Below are positions 1 through 8,373 of a stretch of 64,000 bases of DNA, one piece after another (the stretch's first letter is position 1; every line of letters begins with the position of its first letter). The stretch comes from Agrobacterium tumefaciens str. B6 (lineage in GTDB: Bacteria; Pseudomonadota; Alphaproteobacteria; Rhizobiales; Rhizobiaceae). Under the pieces are notes generated by a model. The model was not told where the DNA came from and did not search any database. It saw only the letters and a list, made by a program, of their open reading frames with translations. The position numbers were made by a program, and so were the translations under genes. The DNA lies in NCBI RefSeq assembly GCF_001541315.1, contig NZ_LMVK01000034.1, forward strand, positions 248,001 to 312,000, written 5' to 3'.

Positions 1-276
1 CATGGTCGGCATCCAGTTGCCGAGGAAGACGTCAATGTCCTTGTTTTTGAGGGATGTGTAGGTAACGGGGACGGAGAGAAGCTTGACGTCCGTTTCATAG
101 CCAAGGCTTTTCAGAAGGACGGTGGCTGTCGCCGTTGTGGCGGTGATGTCGGTCCAGCCCACATCGGAAAAACGCACCGTGCCGCAACTTGCCGGTTCGG
201 CGGCGCTGGCCGCGCTGAACGTCATGGAGGAGATTGCTGCGGCCAAGACCAGACAGCGACTTCTATTTGCAAACAT
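1..276 (-). CDS. choX: Choline ABC transporter substrate-binding protein, N-terminal part (partial)
   Basis: Only the first 92 codons are present; the gene runs off the left edge. It starts with a signal peptide (about residues 1-25, ending in an Ala-rich stretch before AEPASCGTV). The mature start then reads RFSDVGWTDITATTATA and later KNKDIDVFLGNWMPTM, the N-terminal pattern of ChoX-type periplasmic choline/glycine-betaine-binding proteins (OpuAC family). Its expected role is to capture choline in the periplasm for a ChoVW-type permease, which would lie beyond the edge. The ATG at 276 follows an AGGGAG ribosome site 6 bases upstream. The family call is secure; the exact ligand is inferred from similarity as I remember it. 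Confidence 0.85.
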   Translation of the reverse strand, partial: MFANRSRCLVLAAAISSMTFSAASAAEPASCGTVRFSDVGWTDITATTATATVLLKSLGYETDVKLLSVPVTYTSLKNKDIDVFLGNWMPTM

Positions 277-592
277 CGCTTGCTCCCTGTTTTTTCGTTC
301 CCTTGCCATTATCAATATCTGCCGGACACAATCAACTCGCGTGCATTTGCGTGCTTTGGCCCACCGTTTGCGACAAAATGGTGAAAATGTCGGTATTCAG
401 CGGTGCAATGTCGAAAAAGGGCAGGCCGTAGAAATCTGTGTTTTTCCCACGGCCATACTTTTCAATCAGCGTCTTCCTCGTCAAAAGACGCAGGATGCAG
501 CATCGGCTGGAGAACCGGGACCGGTTTGTGAGGCATGGTGTGCCGATTGAAGAGGTTGGGGCATTCATACGCGGGTGCTCCGGGAGTGGATA
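277..592. other. Intergenic region between divergent choX and tdk
   Basis: This 316-base stretch lies between two divergent genes and should hold both promoters. I see no supported gene, no terminator and no clear operator. Reading frames crossing it are continuations of frames opposite tdk and lack a ribosome site. Confidence 0.5.
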
Positions 593-1174
593 ATGGCAAA
601 ACTCTATTTCAATTATTCGACGATGAATGCCGGCAAATCGACCATGCTGCTGCAGGCGTCCTATAATTATCACGAACGCGGCATGCGCACGCTGATCTTC
701 ACCGCGGCCTTTGACGACCGGGCGGGCGTCGGCCGCGTTGCCTCGCGCATCGGCCTGTCCTCCGACGCCCTGACCTTCGATGAAAATACCGACCTGTTCG
801 CCGAGGTATCGGCCCACAATGCCGAAGGGCCGGTCGCCTGCGTTTTCGTCGATGAGGCCAATTTCCTCTCCGAACACCATGTCTGGGAGCTTGCCGAGAT
901 TGTCGACCAACTGAACATTCCGGTCATGACCTACGGCCTGCGCACGGATTTCCAAGGAAAGCTTTTTCCGGCCTCGAAAGAACTCCTCGCCATTGCCGAC
1001 GAGCTTCGCGAAATCCGCACCATCTGCCATTGCGGCCGCAAGGCAACGATGGTGGCCCGCTTCGACAATGAAGGAAAGGTCGTGACGGAAGGCGCACAGA
1101 TCGATGTCGGCGGTAACGAGAAATATGTTTCCTTCTGCCGCCGCCACTGGGTGGAGACGTTCAAGGGCGAGTGA
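593..1174 (+). CDS. tdk: Thymidine kinase
   Basis: This 193-residue protein is a type II thymidine kinase, which phosphorylates thymidine to dTMP in the pyrimidine salvage pathway in the cytoplasm. The P-loop MNAGKST lies at residues 11-17. A DEAN box is near residue 87, as expected for the Mg-binding element. Cysteines in TICHCG and near the C-terminus fit the family's zinc-binding lasso. Length is normal for the family. An in-frame ATG exists 18 bases upstream, but the start at 593 is preferred because GGGAG lies about 7 bases before it and MAKLYF matches the family's usual start. It is monocistronic by spacing. Confidence 0.95.
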   Translation: MAKLYFNYSTMNAGKSTMLLQASYNYHERGMRTLIFTAAFDDRAGVGRVASRIGLSSDALTFDENTDLFAEVSAHNAEGPVACVFVDEANFLSEHHVWELAEIVDQLNIPVMTYGLRTDFQGKLFPASKELLAIADELREIRTICHCGRKATMVARFDNEGKVVTEGAQIDVGGNEKYVSFCRRHWVETFKGE

Positions 1175-1287
1175 GCATCTGCGTCCGGTTGCCGCATTTG
1201 ATTTTCCGCAAAGATGGCTGCCCTGCTCCCGGGCTAAGTCGACAGCGACACATTCGCGTGGATGTGCTTTCTCTCAGGAGCAAAATT

Positions 1288-1740
1288 ATGCAGAACAGAA
1301 CTGCCAAATTCGCCGGCCTCGCCATTCTCGCAGGTCTTTTCGCCTTTCCCGCCCTTTCTGCCGAAATCGAAGTGAAGATGCTCAACAAGGGCAGCGATGG
1401 CCAGGCGATGGTCTTCGAACCCGCGACCGTCAAGGCCGCCGTCGGCGACGTCATCACCTTCGTCCCGGTCGACAAGGGTCATGATGCGGCAGCCGTGAAG
1501 GACATGATCCCTGAGGGTGTCGCCGACTTCAAGGGCAAGATGAACGAGACGGTGAAGGTGACGGTCGAGAAGGAAGGCGCCTACGTCGTCAAATGCACAC
1601 CGCATCTCGGCATGGGCATGATCGCGCTCGTCGTCGTTGGCGATGCGGCACCGGCCAATCTGGACGCCGTCAAGAACGGCAAACTGCCGAAAAAGGCGCG
1701 CGACCGGCTGAATGACGAGATCGCCAAGCTCGGCCTCTAA
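1288..1740 (+). CDS. Pseudoazurin (periplasmic type I blue copper protein)
   Basis: The 150-residue precursor has a signal peptide of about 25 residues followed by a cupredoxin domain. The four type I copper ligands are visible at His65, Cys103, His106 and Met111, i.e. 40, 78, 81 and 86 of the mature chain, exactly the pseudoazurin spacing. The family carries electrons to nitrite or nitrous-oxide reductase and other periplasmic acceptors. No denitrification gene lies beside it, so the partner is unknown here. The ATG at 1288 follows CAGGAG. Upstream in-frame codons belong to no conserved region. Confidence 0.93.
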   Translation: MQNRTAKFAGLAILAGLFAFPALSAEIEVKMLNKGSDGQAMVFEPATVKAAVGDVITFVPVDKGHDAAAVKDMIPEGVADFKGKMNETVKVTVEKEGAYVVKCTPHLGMGMIALVVVGDAAPANLDAVKNGKLPKKARDRLNDEIAKLGL

Positions 1741-1764
1741 CCGCATATCCCTTCGGTTCCGCGG

Positions 1765-1806
1765 CGGCCGTTGTTCCACAATCGGTGTGGAAAGCCATAA
1801 CGGCCG
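1765..1806. other. Nested hairpin downstream of pseudoazurin
   Basis: An outer 8-base stem (1765-1772 with 1799-1806) encloses a second perfect 7-base stem, TTCCACA/TGTGGAA (1774-1780 with 1786-1792). No T-run follows, so it is not a standard intrinsic terminator. It could be a 3' end stabiliser or a transcript end processed by Rho. Confidence 0.4.
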
Positions 1807-1978
1807 GCGCGGACCGCAGGTTGAGAAAAGTTTCGCAATCATGTTGTATCCCGGTTGACCGGGACATATCTGGAAGACAGTAAATGACCGCGGTTTATAC
1901 GAAGCGCCGAAGGGTGCGGCCGGACCGAGGTTCTTTCTTCCGGCGTCCAGCCCCACGGGCAGAGGAGACTATGACGAC

Positions 1979-3136
1979 ATGATCGACCGGATCACCGCCT
2001 GGATTCAGGCAGCCTTCAGCGCCATCGGCAGGGCCGCCGGTCTTCTCGTCGCCTGGCTTTTGTGGCCCTTCATGGCCGCCCATGGCTGGTATCAAGGCCG
2101 CAACTGGATCATCAAGGGCCCGATCGCTCTGGTTCTCATCCTGCTTGCCGGCTTTTACGGATATTTCGTCTGGCAAACGCAGGTCTGGAGCAATTTCGAT
2201 CCGGATTACATTTCCCGTTACAAGCTTGCCGAACGTACCGTGCCGCCCGGACAGGAATTGCCGGCCGCCAGCCCGACTTCGCCCGCCGGCGCAACGGGTG
2301 CCGCCGCCAACACATCCGCGCCTGTTTGCCAGCGTTCGGCCATCGTCGACGCCGCCGCCGATCTCACCGATTTCAACGTCAACCAGAACGCCTGGATTTC
2401 CTCCATGCTGCTCTATCGTCTCGGCCTCTTCGGCATGGACTGGGACAGCACGCCGTTTCTGGACAACAAGGCCTCGTTCCAGCGCGGTGTAAACCAGGCC
2501 GTGCGCCGCACCTCTGTTGAACTGGTGGATACGCTCGGCCGCGTGCGCGGAACCTCCGGCATCAATAACAATCTCCAGGAAGCGCGCGGCAACATGCAGT
2601 TCAGCGAATATTCCTGGTATTTCGGTCTCGATCCCTTCGGCCCGAAGACGCCGACCCCCAGCTATTACCGCGCCGCCATCCGCAGCTTCCAGGCCTTCAA
2701 CGGCGAACTCACGGCCTGCAAGGCGGTTTTTGACACCCGCGCCGACAACCTGATCCAGTTCATCGATCGTATCGCCGGCGACATCGGTTCGACTTCGGCG
2801 ATCCTTCGCGAGCGTTCGGAAAACTATAATGGCGGCTGGTTCGACACCCGCGCCGATGACCGCTTCTGGTTCGCTTATGGCCAGCTCTACGGTTATTATG
2901 GCGTGCTTTCCGCCGCCGGATCGGACTTCGCGCAGGTCATCCGCGAGCGTAACCTGACAAACCTGTGGAACGACACGCTGTTGCAAACCCGCGCGGCGCT
3001 GCGCATCCAGCCGGCGATCATTTCCAATGGTGAGGAAAGCGGCTGGATCATGCCGTCGCACCTCGCCACCATGGGATTTTACGTTTTGCGAGTGCGCTCG
3101 AATCTCGTCGAGCTTCGCTCGGTTCTCGACCGGTAA
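1979..3136 (+). CDS. DUF2333 family inner-membrane protein
   Basis: A 385-residue protein of unknown function. A cytoplasmic N-terminus is followed by one strong hydrophobic segment at about residues 43-65, then an Ala/Pro-rich linker and a large soluble domain with many conserved-looking Trp and Tyr residues (for example around NAWISSMLLYRLG and YSWYFGLDPFG). This agrees with the DUF2333 family, whose role is not established. AGAGGAG lies about 12 bases before the ATG at 1979. An ATG at 1971 in another frame stops after three codons and may affect initiation. No operon partner is apparent. Confidence 0.75.
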   Translation: MIDRITAWIQAAFSAIGRAAGLLVAWLLWPFMAAHGWYQGRNWIIKGPIALVLILLAGFYGYFVWQTQVWSNFDPDYISRYKLAERTVPPGQELPAASPTSPAGATGAAANTSAPVCQRSAIVDAAADLTDFNVNQNAWISSMLLYRLGLFGMDWDSTPFLDNKASFQRGVNQAVRRTSVELVDTLGRVRGTSGINNNLQEARGNMQFSEYSWYFGLDPFGPKTPTPSYYRAAIRSFQAFNGELTACKAVFDTRADNLIQFIDRIAGDIGSTSAILRERSENYNGGWFDTRADDRFWFAYGQLYGYYGVLSAAGSDFAQVIRERNLTNLWNDTLLQTRAALRIQPAIISNGEESGWIMPSHLATMGFYVLRVRSNLVELRSVLDR

Positions 3137-3167
3137 GGCAGAGGCCTCCCCCGGACGACAGGTTCGA

Positions 3168-3884
3168 TCAGTCTATCAGGCCAAGGCGTATAGCCTTGGC
3201 CACGAGCTGGGTGCGGTTGACGCAGTCGAGCTTGCGGATGGCGTTGTTCATATAGGCATTGACGGTATGTTCCGAGATGGAGAGAAGCTCGGCGATCTCC
3301 ACGGAGGTCTTTCCCTGCGCCGTCCAGCGCACGACGTCGAGTTCCCGTTTCGTCAGTGGCGAGGGACCCCTGGAATTGGCGCGACAAAGGCGGTCATAAA
3401 CCTCCAGCGCATGCAGCACGATCATGCTCAGCTCGTTCAGCGAGGCTTGCGGCAGGACATCGCGATCGCCTGCGAAATTCATCAGATGCCGGTTGCCGTA
3501 CATGCCGTGCACCGGCACCATGAGACCGGAGGTAATGCCCATGCTGCTTAGCGAGGCCGCCGCATGCAGCAGCGGTCCACCGGCAATATCCGGGTCCTGC
3601 AGCGACCAATATTGCGGCATCATCGATGACGCGCCGCGCTTGATGACGGGACAATCCCCAAGTGCGCCATCCTTGGTCATCGCATTCACAACCCAGATCG
3701 GCAGGCTGCTTTCAACGACCGTGGGCAAGGCATAAACATTTTGGCCGCCGGGTAACCGCAGCAGGGTCACATAAGCGTAACCGAAGGCGCGCATCACCTC
3801 CCGCAGCGCCTCCAGCCATTGGGATTTGTCGGCCGCAGCCGACAGATCGTCACAAAGTCTGGCCTGGCGCTCCGTCTTCGCCAT
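3168..3884 (-). CDS. LuxR-type quorum-sensing transcription regulator (orphan)
   Basis: The 238-residue protein has two domains. Residues about 15-165 match the autoinducer-binding domain, with Trp in LPIWVV, an Asp in GDCP and the Trp of PQYWS at the places where acyl-homoserine-lactone binders keep their ligand contacts. Residues about 172-235 form a LuxR-type helix-turn-helix (LTKRELDVVRW, ISEHTVNAYMNNAIRKL). No luxI-like synthase lies in the window, so it is a solo regulator responding to its own, a foreign or no acyl-HSL. Neighbours (DUF2333 convergent, UPF0114 upstream) give no target. The start has only a weak ribosome site. Confidence 0.88.
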   Translation of the reverse strand: MAKTERQARLCDDLSAAADKSQWLEALREVMRAFGYAYVTLLRLPGGQNVYALPTVVESSLPIWVVNAMTKDGALGDCPVIKRGASSMMPQYWSLQDPDIAGGPLLHAAASLSSMGITSGLMVPVHGMYGNRHLMNFAGDRDVLPQASLNELSMIVLHALEVYDRLCRANSRGPSPLTKRELDVVRWTAQGKTSVEIAELLSISEHTVNAYMNNAIRKLDCVNRTQLVAKAIRLGLID

Positions 3885-3984
3885 TCACGCGCCCTCGCCG
3901 CGCCGGGACGCGCTGCCCGGAGCGAGAAACATGCGGCATGGCCAGGACGGGGTTGCGACCTTCATATCGGCTGGACCATCCTGA

Positions 3985-4506
3985 TCAAAGCACCGGCTTT
4001 TCGGATTTGTCCTTCGGCTTTGCCATCAGTTTTTCGAGGAAACCGAGCATGACCGCCGAGACGACAAAAGCCAGATGAATGATGGTGAACCACATCAGCT
4101 GGCTGTCCGTATACTGGCTGGCGTTGAGGAATATCTGCAGCAGGTGGATCGATGAAATCGCCACGATCGACGACGCGACCTTGATTTTGAGGCTGCCCGA
4201 GTCGAGCTTGCCCAGAAACGAAACCTCGGCATCCGACTCGTCGAAGCGGCTGACGAAGTTCTCGTAACCGGAGATCATCACCATGACGATCAGGCTGGCG
4301 ACCAGCGCCGCATCGATCAGCCCGAGCATGGCAAGGATCATATCCGCTTCGTCGTAAGTGAAGACGTTTTTTGCAACCTTCAGAAACTTGAGCATGAAGG
4401 AAAATGCATAAACCGCGAGCGCCGCAACGAGCCCGAGATAAAAGACCACAAGCAGCCAGCGGCTGGAGAGAATGATCCGCTCGACGAGCAGTTCAAGAGA
4501 CTTCAT
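3985..4506 (-). CDS. UPF0114 (YqhA) family membrane protein
   Basis: 173 residues with four predicted membrane segments, at about 15-40, 58-80, 108-128 and 135-158, and a charged Lys-rich tail. The pattern VERIILSSRWLLVVFYLGL at the start and the LDSGSLKIKVASSIVAISSIHLL block in the middle are typical of UPF0114/YqhA proteins, whose function is unknown. Length fits the family. The gene is divergent from the heme receptor and shares its 343-base upstream region. Confidence 0.85.
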   Translation of the reverse strand: MKSLELLVERIILSSRWLLVVFYLGLVAALAVYAFSFMLKFLKVAKNVFTYDEADMILAMLGLIDAALVASLIVMVMISGYENFVSRFDESDAEVSFLGKLDSGSLKIKVASSIVAISSIHLLQIFLNASQYTDSQLMWFTIIHLAFVVSAVMLGFLEKLMAKPKDKSEKPVL

Positions 4507-4680
4507 TTCCGTATCCGATTAATAATCTGTTTATTGTTTCGCCATGTAAACTGGCTGCCAATATCCTAGCAAGCGGCAATGTCGGGACTTTGACCGTATC
4601 GCGGCGTTTTCGCACCCATTCGCCGGCCAGACGCCGCTGGGGGATAAGCGTCGTATTTTTGCAACATACCGTTATGCTTT

Positions 4681-4716
4681 AAAACATGATGTAAAAAGTC
4701 ATATATAATATGTTGA
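4681..4716 (+). promoter_or_regulatory. Probable promoter of the heme-receptor gene
   Basis: A perfect TATAAT lies at 4704-4709, with a weak AT-rich -35 around 4681-4686. This would place the start of transcription near 4716, between and under the two TGA-N9-TCA boxes. A second -35-like TTGACA is at 4713-4718 but lacks a good -10. The rest of the 4507-4849 gap shows no gene. Confidence 0.5.
4687..4701 (+). promoter_or_regulatory. Iron-responsive (IRO, RirA-type) operator 1
   Basis: Exact match to the rhizobial iron-responsive operator TGA-N9-TCA. It falls in the spacer of the likely promoter, so repressor binding there would block RNA polymerase. RirA as the binder is inferred from the motif and from known regulation of rhizobial heme-uptake genes. 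Confidence 0.65.
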
Positions 4717-4728
4717 CAGTTATCATCA
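4714..4728 (+). promoter_or_regulatory. Iron-responsive (IRO, RirA-type) operator 2
   Basis: Second exact TGA-N9-TCA match, 27 bases downstream of the first (centre to centre), on the same face of the helix to within about half a turn, and overlapping the predicted transcription start. Confidence 0.65.
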
Positions 4729-4849
4729 TGTTTTTTAGTCCTCGATTATCGGCTCGCCCGTAACAATCAAAACAGTTTCAGCCGCGGCGGCAAACGCGGC
4801 GTGCTTTCGCACGCCGTGGCCTATTCGCGCGTCTACCTGGGGGTACTTC

Positions 4850-7090
4850 ATGTCCATTTCGCGCACGCAGTCCGCGTTGCTTCTGTGCACTGCCATCTCT
4901 CTCCTGCCGCTTGTCGGCCCTGCACGGGCGCAGGATGCCGCTTCGCAGGCGGACGACACCACGACGCTTGAAAAGATCGTGGTCAAGGGCAAGCGCGTCA
5001 AAAGCGCCAATGCCGCCGCCGACACGCCGCTGGCAAGCCAGACCACGGCGGAAGACATCCGCAAGAAGGACATCGGCAGCATCAAGGACCTCGGCAACAG
5101 CACGGAGCCGGGCGTCGATTATGTCGATGCCAAGCCCGGCCGGCCCGGCGGCCTGTTCATTCGCGGCCTCGGTGGCGCGCGCGTCGTCACTTTGATCGAC
5201 AATATTCCCGTTCCCTTCTTCGAAAACTTTGCCCGGCAGGGTCAGGCCACCACTACATTGAGCAATACGAATTCGAGCTTCGATTTTTCCTCGCTTTCGA
5301 CTGTTGATGTCGTGCGCGGCGCCGATTCCAGCCGCATCGGTTCCGGCGCTCTCGGCGGCGCGCTCGTGTTGCGCACGCTCGAGCCGGAAGACCTGATCGG
5401 CGAAGGCAGGGACTGGGGCGGCGTGGCCAAGACCACCTATGACAGCGAAGACAGAAGCGTCGGCGGATCGATCGCCGTCGCCAAGAAGATCGAGAACACC
5501 TCGGTCCTGTTCCAGGGCTCCTACAAGCGCGGCAACGAAACGGACAACAAGGGCACGGCCGATGTCTACGGAACGCGCCGCACCAAGCCCAACCCCGCCG
5601 ATACCTATGAAAGCAACCTGATGTTCAAGATCCGCCAGGATCTTGAAGGTGGCCACCGCATCGGGCTGACGGCCGAGCGTTATTCGCTGAGAGACCGCAG
5701 TGACATGAAGACCCTGCAGGGCGTCAGCGTATCGGGATCGACCTACCGGATCGGCGACTACCGGGGTTACGAGGATACCGAGCGTGACCGCGTATCGCTC
5801 GATTATGAATACGAGGCGCCCTCGACCGACGGCGTGATCGACGCCGCCAATCTCTCGCTTTACTGGACGCGCCTTTCCAAGGAGTCCGGCGCGGGCGACC
5901 GCCTGACCAACAATTCGCTCTATATTCGCGAAGACAGCATGCGCAATAGCGCATTCGGCATCGTCGGCGGCCTCGAATCCGGTTTCGAGCTTGGCGGCGT
6001 GCAGCACACAGTCCGCTTCGGCGGCAACGCCATGACGACCGATTTCAGCCAGGAACTGTTCGCCAACACGGCCGGATCGACCTCGTCTTCGCAATCGGAC
6101 ATGCCTGACGTGAGCGGCAAGAGCCTCGGCCTTTATCTCGATGACGAAATCGCCTTCGGCAACGGCTTCCGTCTTACCCCTGGCCTGCGCTTCGATTCCT
6201 ACGACTACGACCCTGACGGTTCGGTTTCCAGCAATGGCGGCTACAGAACCTTCGGCCTGCCGAGCGGCAACAGCGGCTCACGCTTTTCGCCGAAGCTTCT
6301 TGCAACTTACGACGTCACCCCGGAACTGCAGCTCTTCGCACAATGGTCGATGGCCTATCGTGCCCCGACGATCAACGAACTGTACCTGAACTTCTCCAAC
6401 ATCAGCTCCGGCTACGCTGTTGTCGGCAATTCCGCCCTCAACCCCGAGACCAGCAATGGTTTCGAAATCGGCGCGAACTATGCCTCCGGCGACCTTACCG
6501 GAAGCCTGACGCTGTTCCACAACAAGTACAAGAACTTCATCGAGCAATACACGACCTCGACCACCCTGTTCCCCGGCTTCGGCGGCAGGGGCAACGGATC
6601 GCTCTTCACCTATCGCAACCGCAACAATGTCGAAATCTCCGGTGTCGAAGCCAAGGTCCGCAAGGATCTCGCAAACGGCTTCTTCGCCCATGCCTCGCTT
6701 GCCTACGCCTATGGCAAGGACACCGATACCAACGAGTTCATTCGCACGGTCGCGCCGTTCAAGTCCGTCCTCGGCGTCGGTTATGCGCAGGATGTCTGGG
6801 GGACGGAACTGACCGGCGTCTTCTCGTCCGGCATGCGTGACGACAGGGTGGCCAACACCTTCGATGCCCCTGGCTACGGCGTCTTCAACCTGACCGGCTG
6901 GTGGGAGCCGGAACAGACCAAGGGCCTGCGCATCCAGGCCGGTATCTACAACCTGTTTGACAGGAAATACTGGAATGGGGTCGGCGTCCGCGACGTGAAC
7001 CCGAATTCCGTCAGCACCGTCAACCAGCCGGTCGATTTCTATACGGAAGCCGGCCGCACCTTCAAAATCTCCCTGACCCAGAAATTCTAA
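4850..7090 (+). CDS. TonB-dependent heme/hemoglobin-type outer-membrane receptor
   Basis: 746 residues. A signal peptide (about 1-27, ending ARAQ) leads to a TonB-box/plug region (about 35-185, with TTAEDIRKKD and GLFIRGLGGARV) and a long beta-barrel ending in Phe, as needed for outer-membrane insertion. In the barrel, YRAPTINELY followed by NSALNPETSNGFEIG corresponds to the FRAP and NPNL boxes of heme receptors (HmuR/ShmR/HemR type). It should take up heme using TonB energy. Two IRO boxes upstream predict repression in iron-replete cells. The rest of a hmu uptake operon is not adjacent, which is common in rhizobia. A strong terminator follows. Confidence 0.9.
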   Translation: MSISRTQSALLLCTAISLLPLVGPARAQDAASQADDTTTLEKIVVKGKRVKSANAAADTPLASQTTAEDIRKKDIGSIKDLGNSTEPGVDYVDAKPGRPGGLFIRGLGGARVVTLIDNIPVPFFENFARQGQATTTLSNTNSSFDFSSLSTVDVVRGADSSRIGSGALGGALVLRTLEPEDLIGEGRDWGGVAKTTYDSEDRSVGGSIAVAKKIENTSVLFQGSYKRGNETDNKGTADVYGTRRTKPNPADTYESNLMFKIRQDLEGGHRIGLTAERYSLRDRSDMKTLQGVSVSGSTYRIGDYRGYEDTERDRVSLDYEYEAPSTDGVIDAANLSLYWTRLSKESGAGDRLTNNSLYIREDSMRNSAFGIVGGLESGFELGGVQHTVRFGGNAMTTDFSQELFANTAGSTSSSQSDMPDVSGKSLGLYLDDEIAFGNGFRLTPGLRFDSYDYDPDGSVSSNGGYRTFGLPSGNSGSRFSPKLLATYDVTPELQLFAQWSMAYRAPTINELYLNFSNISSGYAVVGNSALNPETSNGFEIGANYASGDLTGSLTLFHNKYKNFIEQYTTSTTLFPGFGGRGNGSLFTYRNRNNVEISGVEAKVRKDLANGFFAHASLAYAYGKDTDTNEFIRTVAPFKSVLGVGYAQDVWGTELTGVFSSGMRDDRVANTFDAPGYGVFNLTGWWEPEQTKGLRIQAGIYNLFDRKYWNGVGVRDVNPNSVSTVNQPVDFYTEAGRTFKISLTQKF

Positions 7091-7117
7091 ATCCGGGTGG
7101 AAATATCATCTCCAGTC

Positions 7118-7145
7118 GGGGCGGCCTTCGGGTCGCCCCTTTTTT
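7118..7145 (+). terminator. Intrinsic terminator after the heme receptor
   Basis: A 9-pair stem (7118-7126 with 7131-7139, one G-T pair) closed by a TTCG tetraloop and followed by six T residues. Confidence 0.9.
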
Positions 7146-7146
7146 G

Positions 7147-8091
7147 TCAGCGGCAATAGAGATAACCGCCTTTTCGCTCCAGCACGTCGAGATGCAGGTG
7201 ATCCTGATGGGTGGCGTCGCTGCCGGGCGAAAGAACCGTGCGGAAGAACAGGCAGGCGGCGGCGGTGATGGTGCGCTGGAAAGCGCCTTCCGGCGTCCCG
7301 TCCTCGACCCGCGGCTTCATCACCAGCGGCTCGCCCTTGTCAAAAGCGATCGTGGAAATATCCACGGCATTGCCCTTGGCATGTTCGGAAATCTTGCCGT
7401 TTTCCGCGCTGTTGCGGTTGCGGCAGATATAGGTCGAGGCATTGGCGATGGCCGTCACCTTTTTCTCCGGCAAAGCGAGAGCCGCCGCCGGCAACATCAT
7501 CTCCTTGGTCCAGCGGGAAAGCGCAAGCGCGGTTTCGCAACGCATGGTGCCCGAGGGTTCCAGCTTGATACCGGGCAGAACCACGGAAAGCTCGACAGGC
7601 GCTTCGATGCCGCACCCCTGCTCGGCATCGCGGATCGGCTCAAGCTGCTTGAACTCAGCGCCGATCTCCTTCAACGCGCCAAGGCATGCCGCAAGTGCGG
7701 CCGGATCTTCCGGTTTCACCGGCTCCGGTGGCTTCTCGTCGGGTTTGGCCGCCTCGTCACCGGGCTTCTTACGCTCCCCGTCGTCCTTGCCCTCGCCTTC
7801 CCTTCTGGCGTCATCGGAACCTTTATCAGCGGGTGTCTTTTCATCATCCGATTTCTGCTCCTCCGAAGCCTGCGGCTTCGCGTCCGGTTTCTGCTCTTCC
7901 GGGCGCTGCGGTTTAGGGGCCGGTTTCGGCGCTTCCGCCGGGCTTTGCGGCATCTCGTCCGATGGTTTTTCAGAGGGGGTGGAGGATTGCCCCTCGCCGG
8001 GTTTTGGCTGCGGCACCGGTACCTGCGCCGGCGGTTCAGAGGCGGAAATCAATGCGAGGGGGGCTACCAGAAGACACAGGCGATGAAGCAT
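7147..8091 (-). CDS. Extensin-like C-terminal domain protein, secreted
   Basis: 314 residues: a signal peptide (about 1-20), a long low-complexity Pro/Glu/Lys/Asp region (about 22-125), then a globular domain of about 170 residues. The latter contains RWTKEMMLPAA and SEHAKGNAVDIS, characteristic of the extensin-like C-terminal family (PF06904), which resembles zinc D,D-peptidases of the LAS/M15 type; His and Asp in HAKGNAVD are likely metal ligands. The role is probably in the envelope or peptidoglycan, but is not established. An upstream extension to 8193 exists, but AGGAG about 11 bases before 8091 plus a proper signal peptide decide the start. Confidence 0.82.
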   Translation of the reverse strand: MLHRLCLLVAPLALISASEPPAQVPVPQPKPGEGQSSTPSEKPSDEMPQSPAEAPKPAPKPQRPEEQKPDAKPQASEEQKSDDEKTPADKGSDDARREGEGKDDGERKKPGDEAAKPDEKPPEPVKPEDPAALAACLGALKEIGAEFKQLEPIRDAEQGCGIEAPVELSVVLPGIKLEPSGTMRCETALALSRWTKEMMLPAAALALPEKKVTAIANASTYICRNRNSAENGKISEHAKGNAVDISTIAFDKGEPLVMKPRVEDGTPEGAFQRTITAAACLFFRTVLSPGSDATHQDHLHLDVLERKGGYLYCR

Positions 8092-8172
8092 TTTTCGGGG
8101 CACTCCTGACCGTTTCGGCAGGAGAGCAACGCAGCGGCGGCCGGTAAGGTTCACTCCCTTGCCGAAATCCGC

Positions 8173-8208
8173 TTGCCAAGGCGGATCGTGCACGCTAACA
8201 ATTTTCCC
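8173..8208 (+). promoter_or_regulatory. Predicted promoter of trpL-trpE(G)
   Basis: TTGCCA at 8173-8178 and TAACAA at 8196-8201, with a 17-base spacer, place the expected start of transcription at about 8208-8209, the first base of the trpL ATG. That predicts a leaderless trpL, as reported for the Sinorhizobium meliloti trpE(G) transcript. There is also no ribosome site before trpL, which agrees. Confidence 0.6.
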
Positions 8209-8268
8209 ATGAATATCGTGTCTAAGAACATTGCTAACTGGTGGTGGGGCAGCTTTTCGCGGCCTTGA
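8209..8268 (+). CDS. trpL: trp leader peptide (three consecutive Trp codons)
   Basis: A 19-codon reading frame reads MNIVSKNIANWWWGSFSRP. Three tandem TGG codons at 8239-8247 sense tryptophanyl-tRNA: ribosome stalling there should favour an antiterminator and let trpE(G) be transcribed, while fast translation lets the attenuator at 8294-8323 form. The WWW core is the shared feature of rhizobial TrpL peptides. In S. meliloti the terminated leader RNA and the peptide have been described as trans-acting; whether that holds here is unknown. The frame is too short for routine gene calling. Confidence 0.85.
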   Translation: MNIVSKNIANWWWGSFSRP

Positions 8269-8293
8269 CCAGTCATGTCTTCAGACAAAGTCC

Positions 8294-8323
8294 AAGCCGC
8301 CCGAATTTTCAGGCGGCTTTTTT
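8294..8323 (+). terminator. trp attenuator terminator
   Basis: A perfect 8-pair stem AAGCCGCC/GGCGGCTT (8294-8301 with 8312-8319) followed by T8318-8323. It lies between the trpL stop codon and trpE(G), as required for ribosome-mediated attenuation. Confidence 0.88.
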
Positions 8324-8373
8324 GTTATTTTGCCGCCTGTCATCGGGCCTGAACAACAGGAAGTACGAAAGAA

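Noticed and set aside
332..1147. Long minus-strand frame opposite tdk
   Set aside because: It is a codon-bias mirror of tdk with no ribosome site or recognisable family.
4778..6094. 438-codon minus-strand frame opposite the heme receptor gene
   Set aside because: Rich in Ala/Gly/Arg/Val and lacking any domain; the plus strand clearly encodes the receptor.
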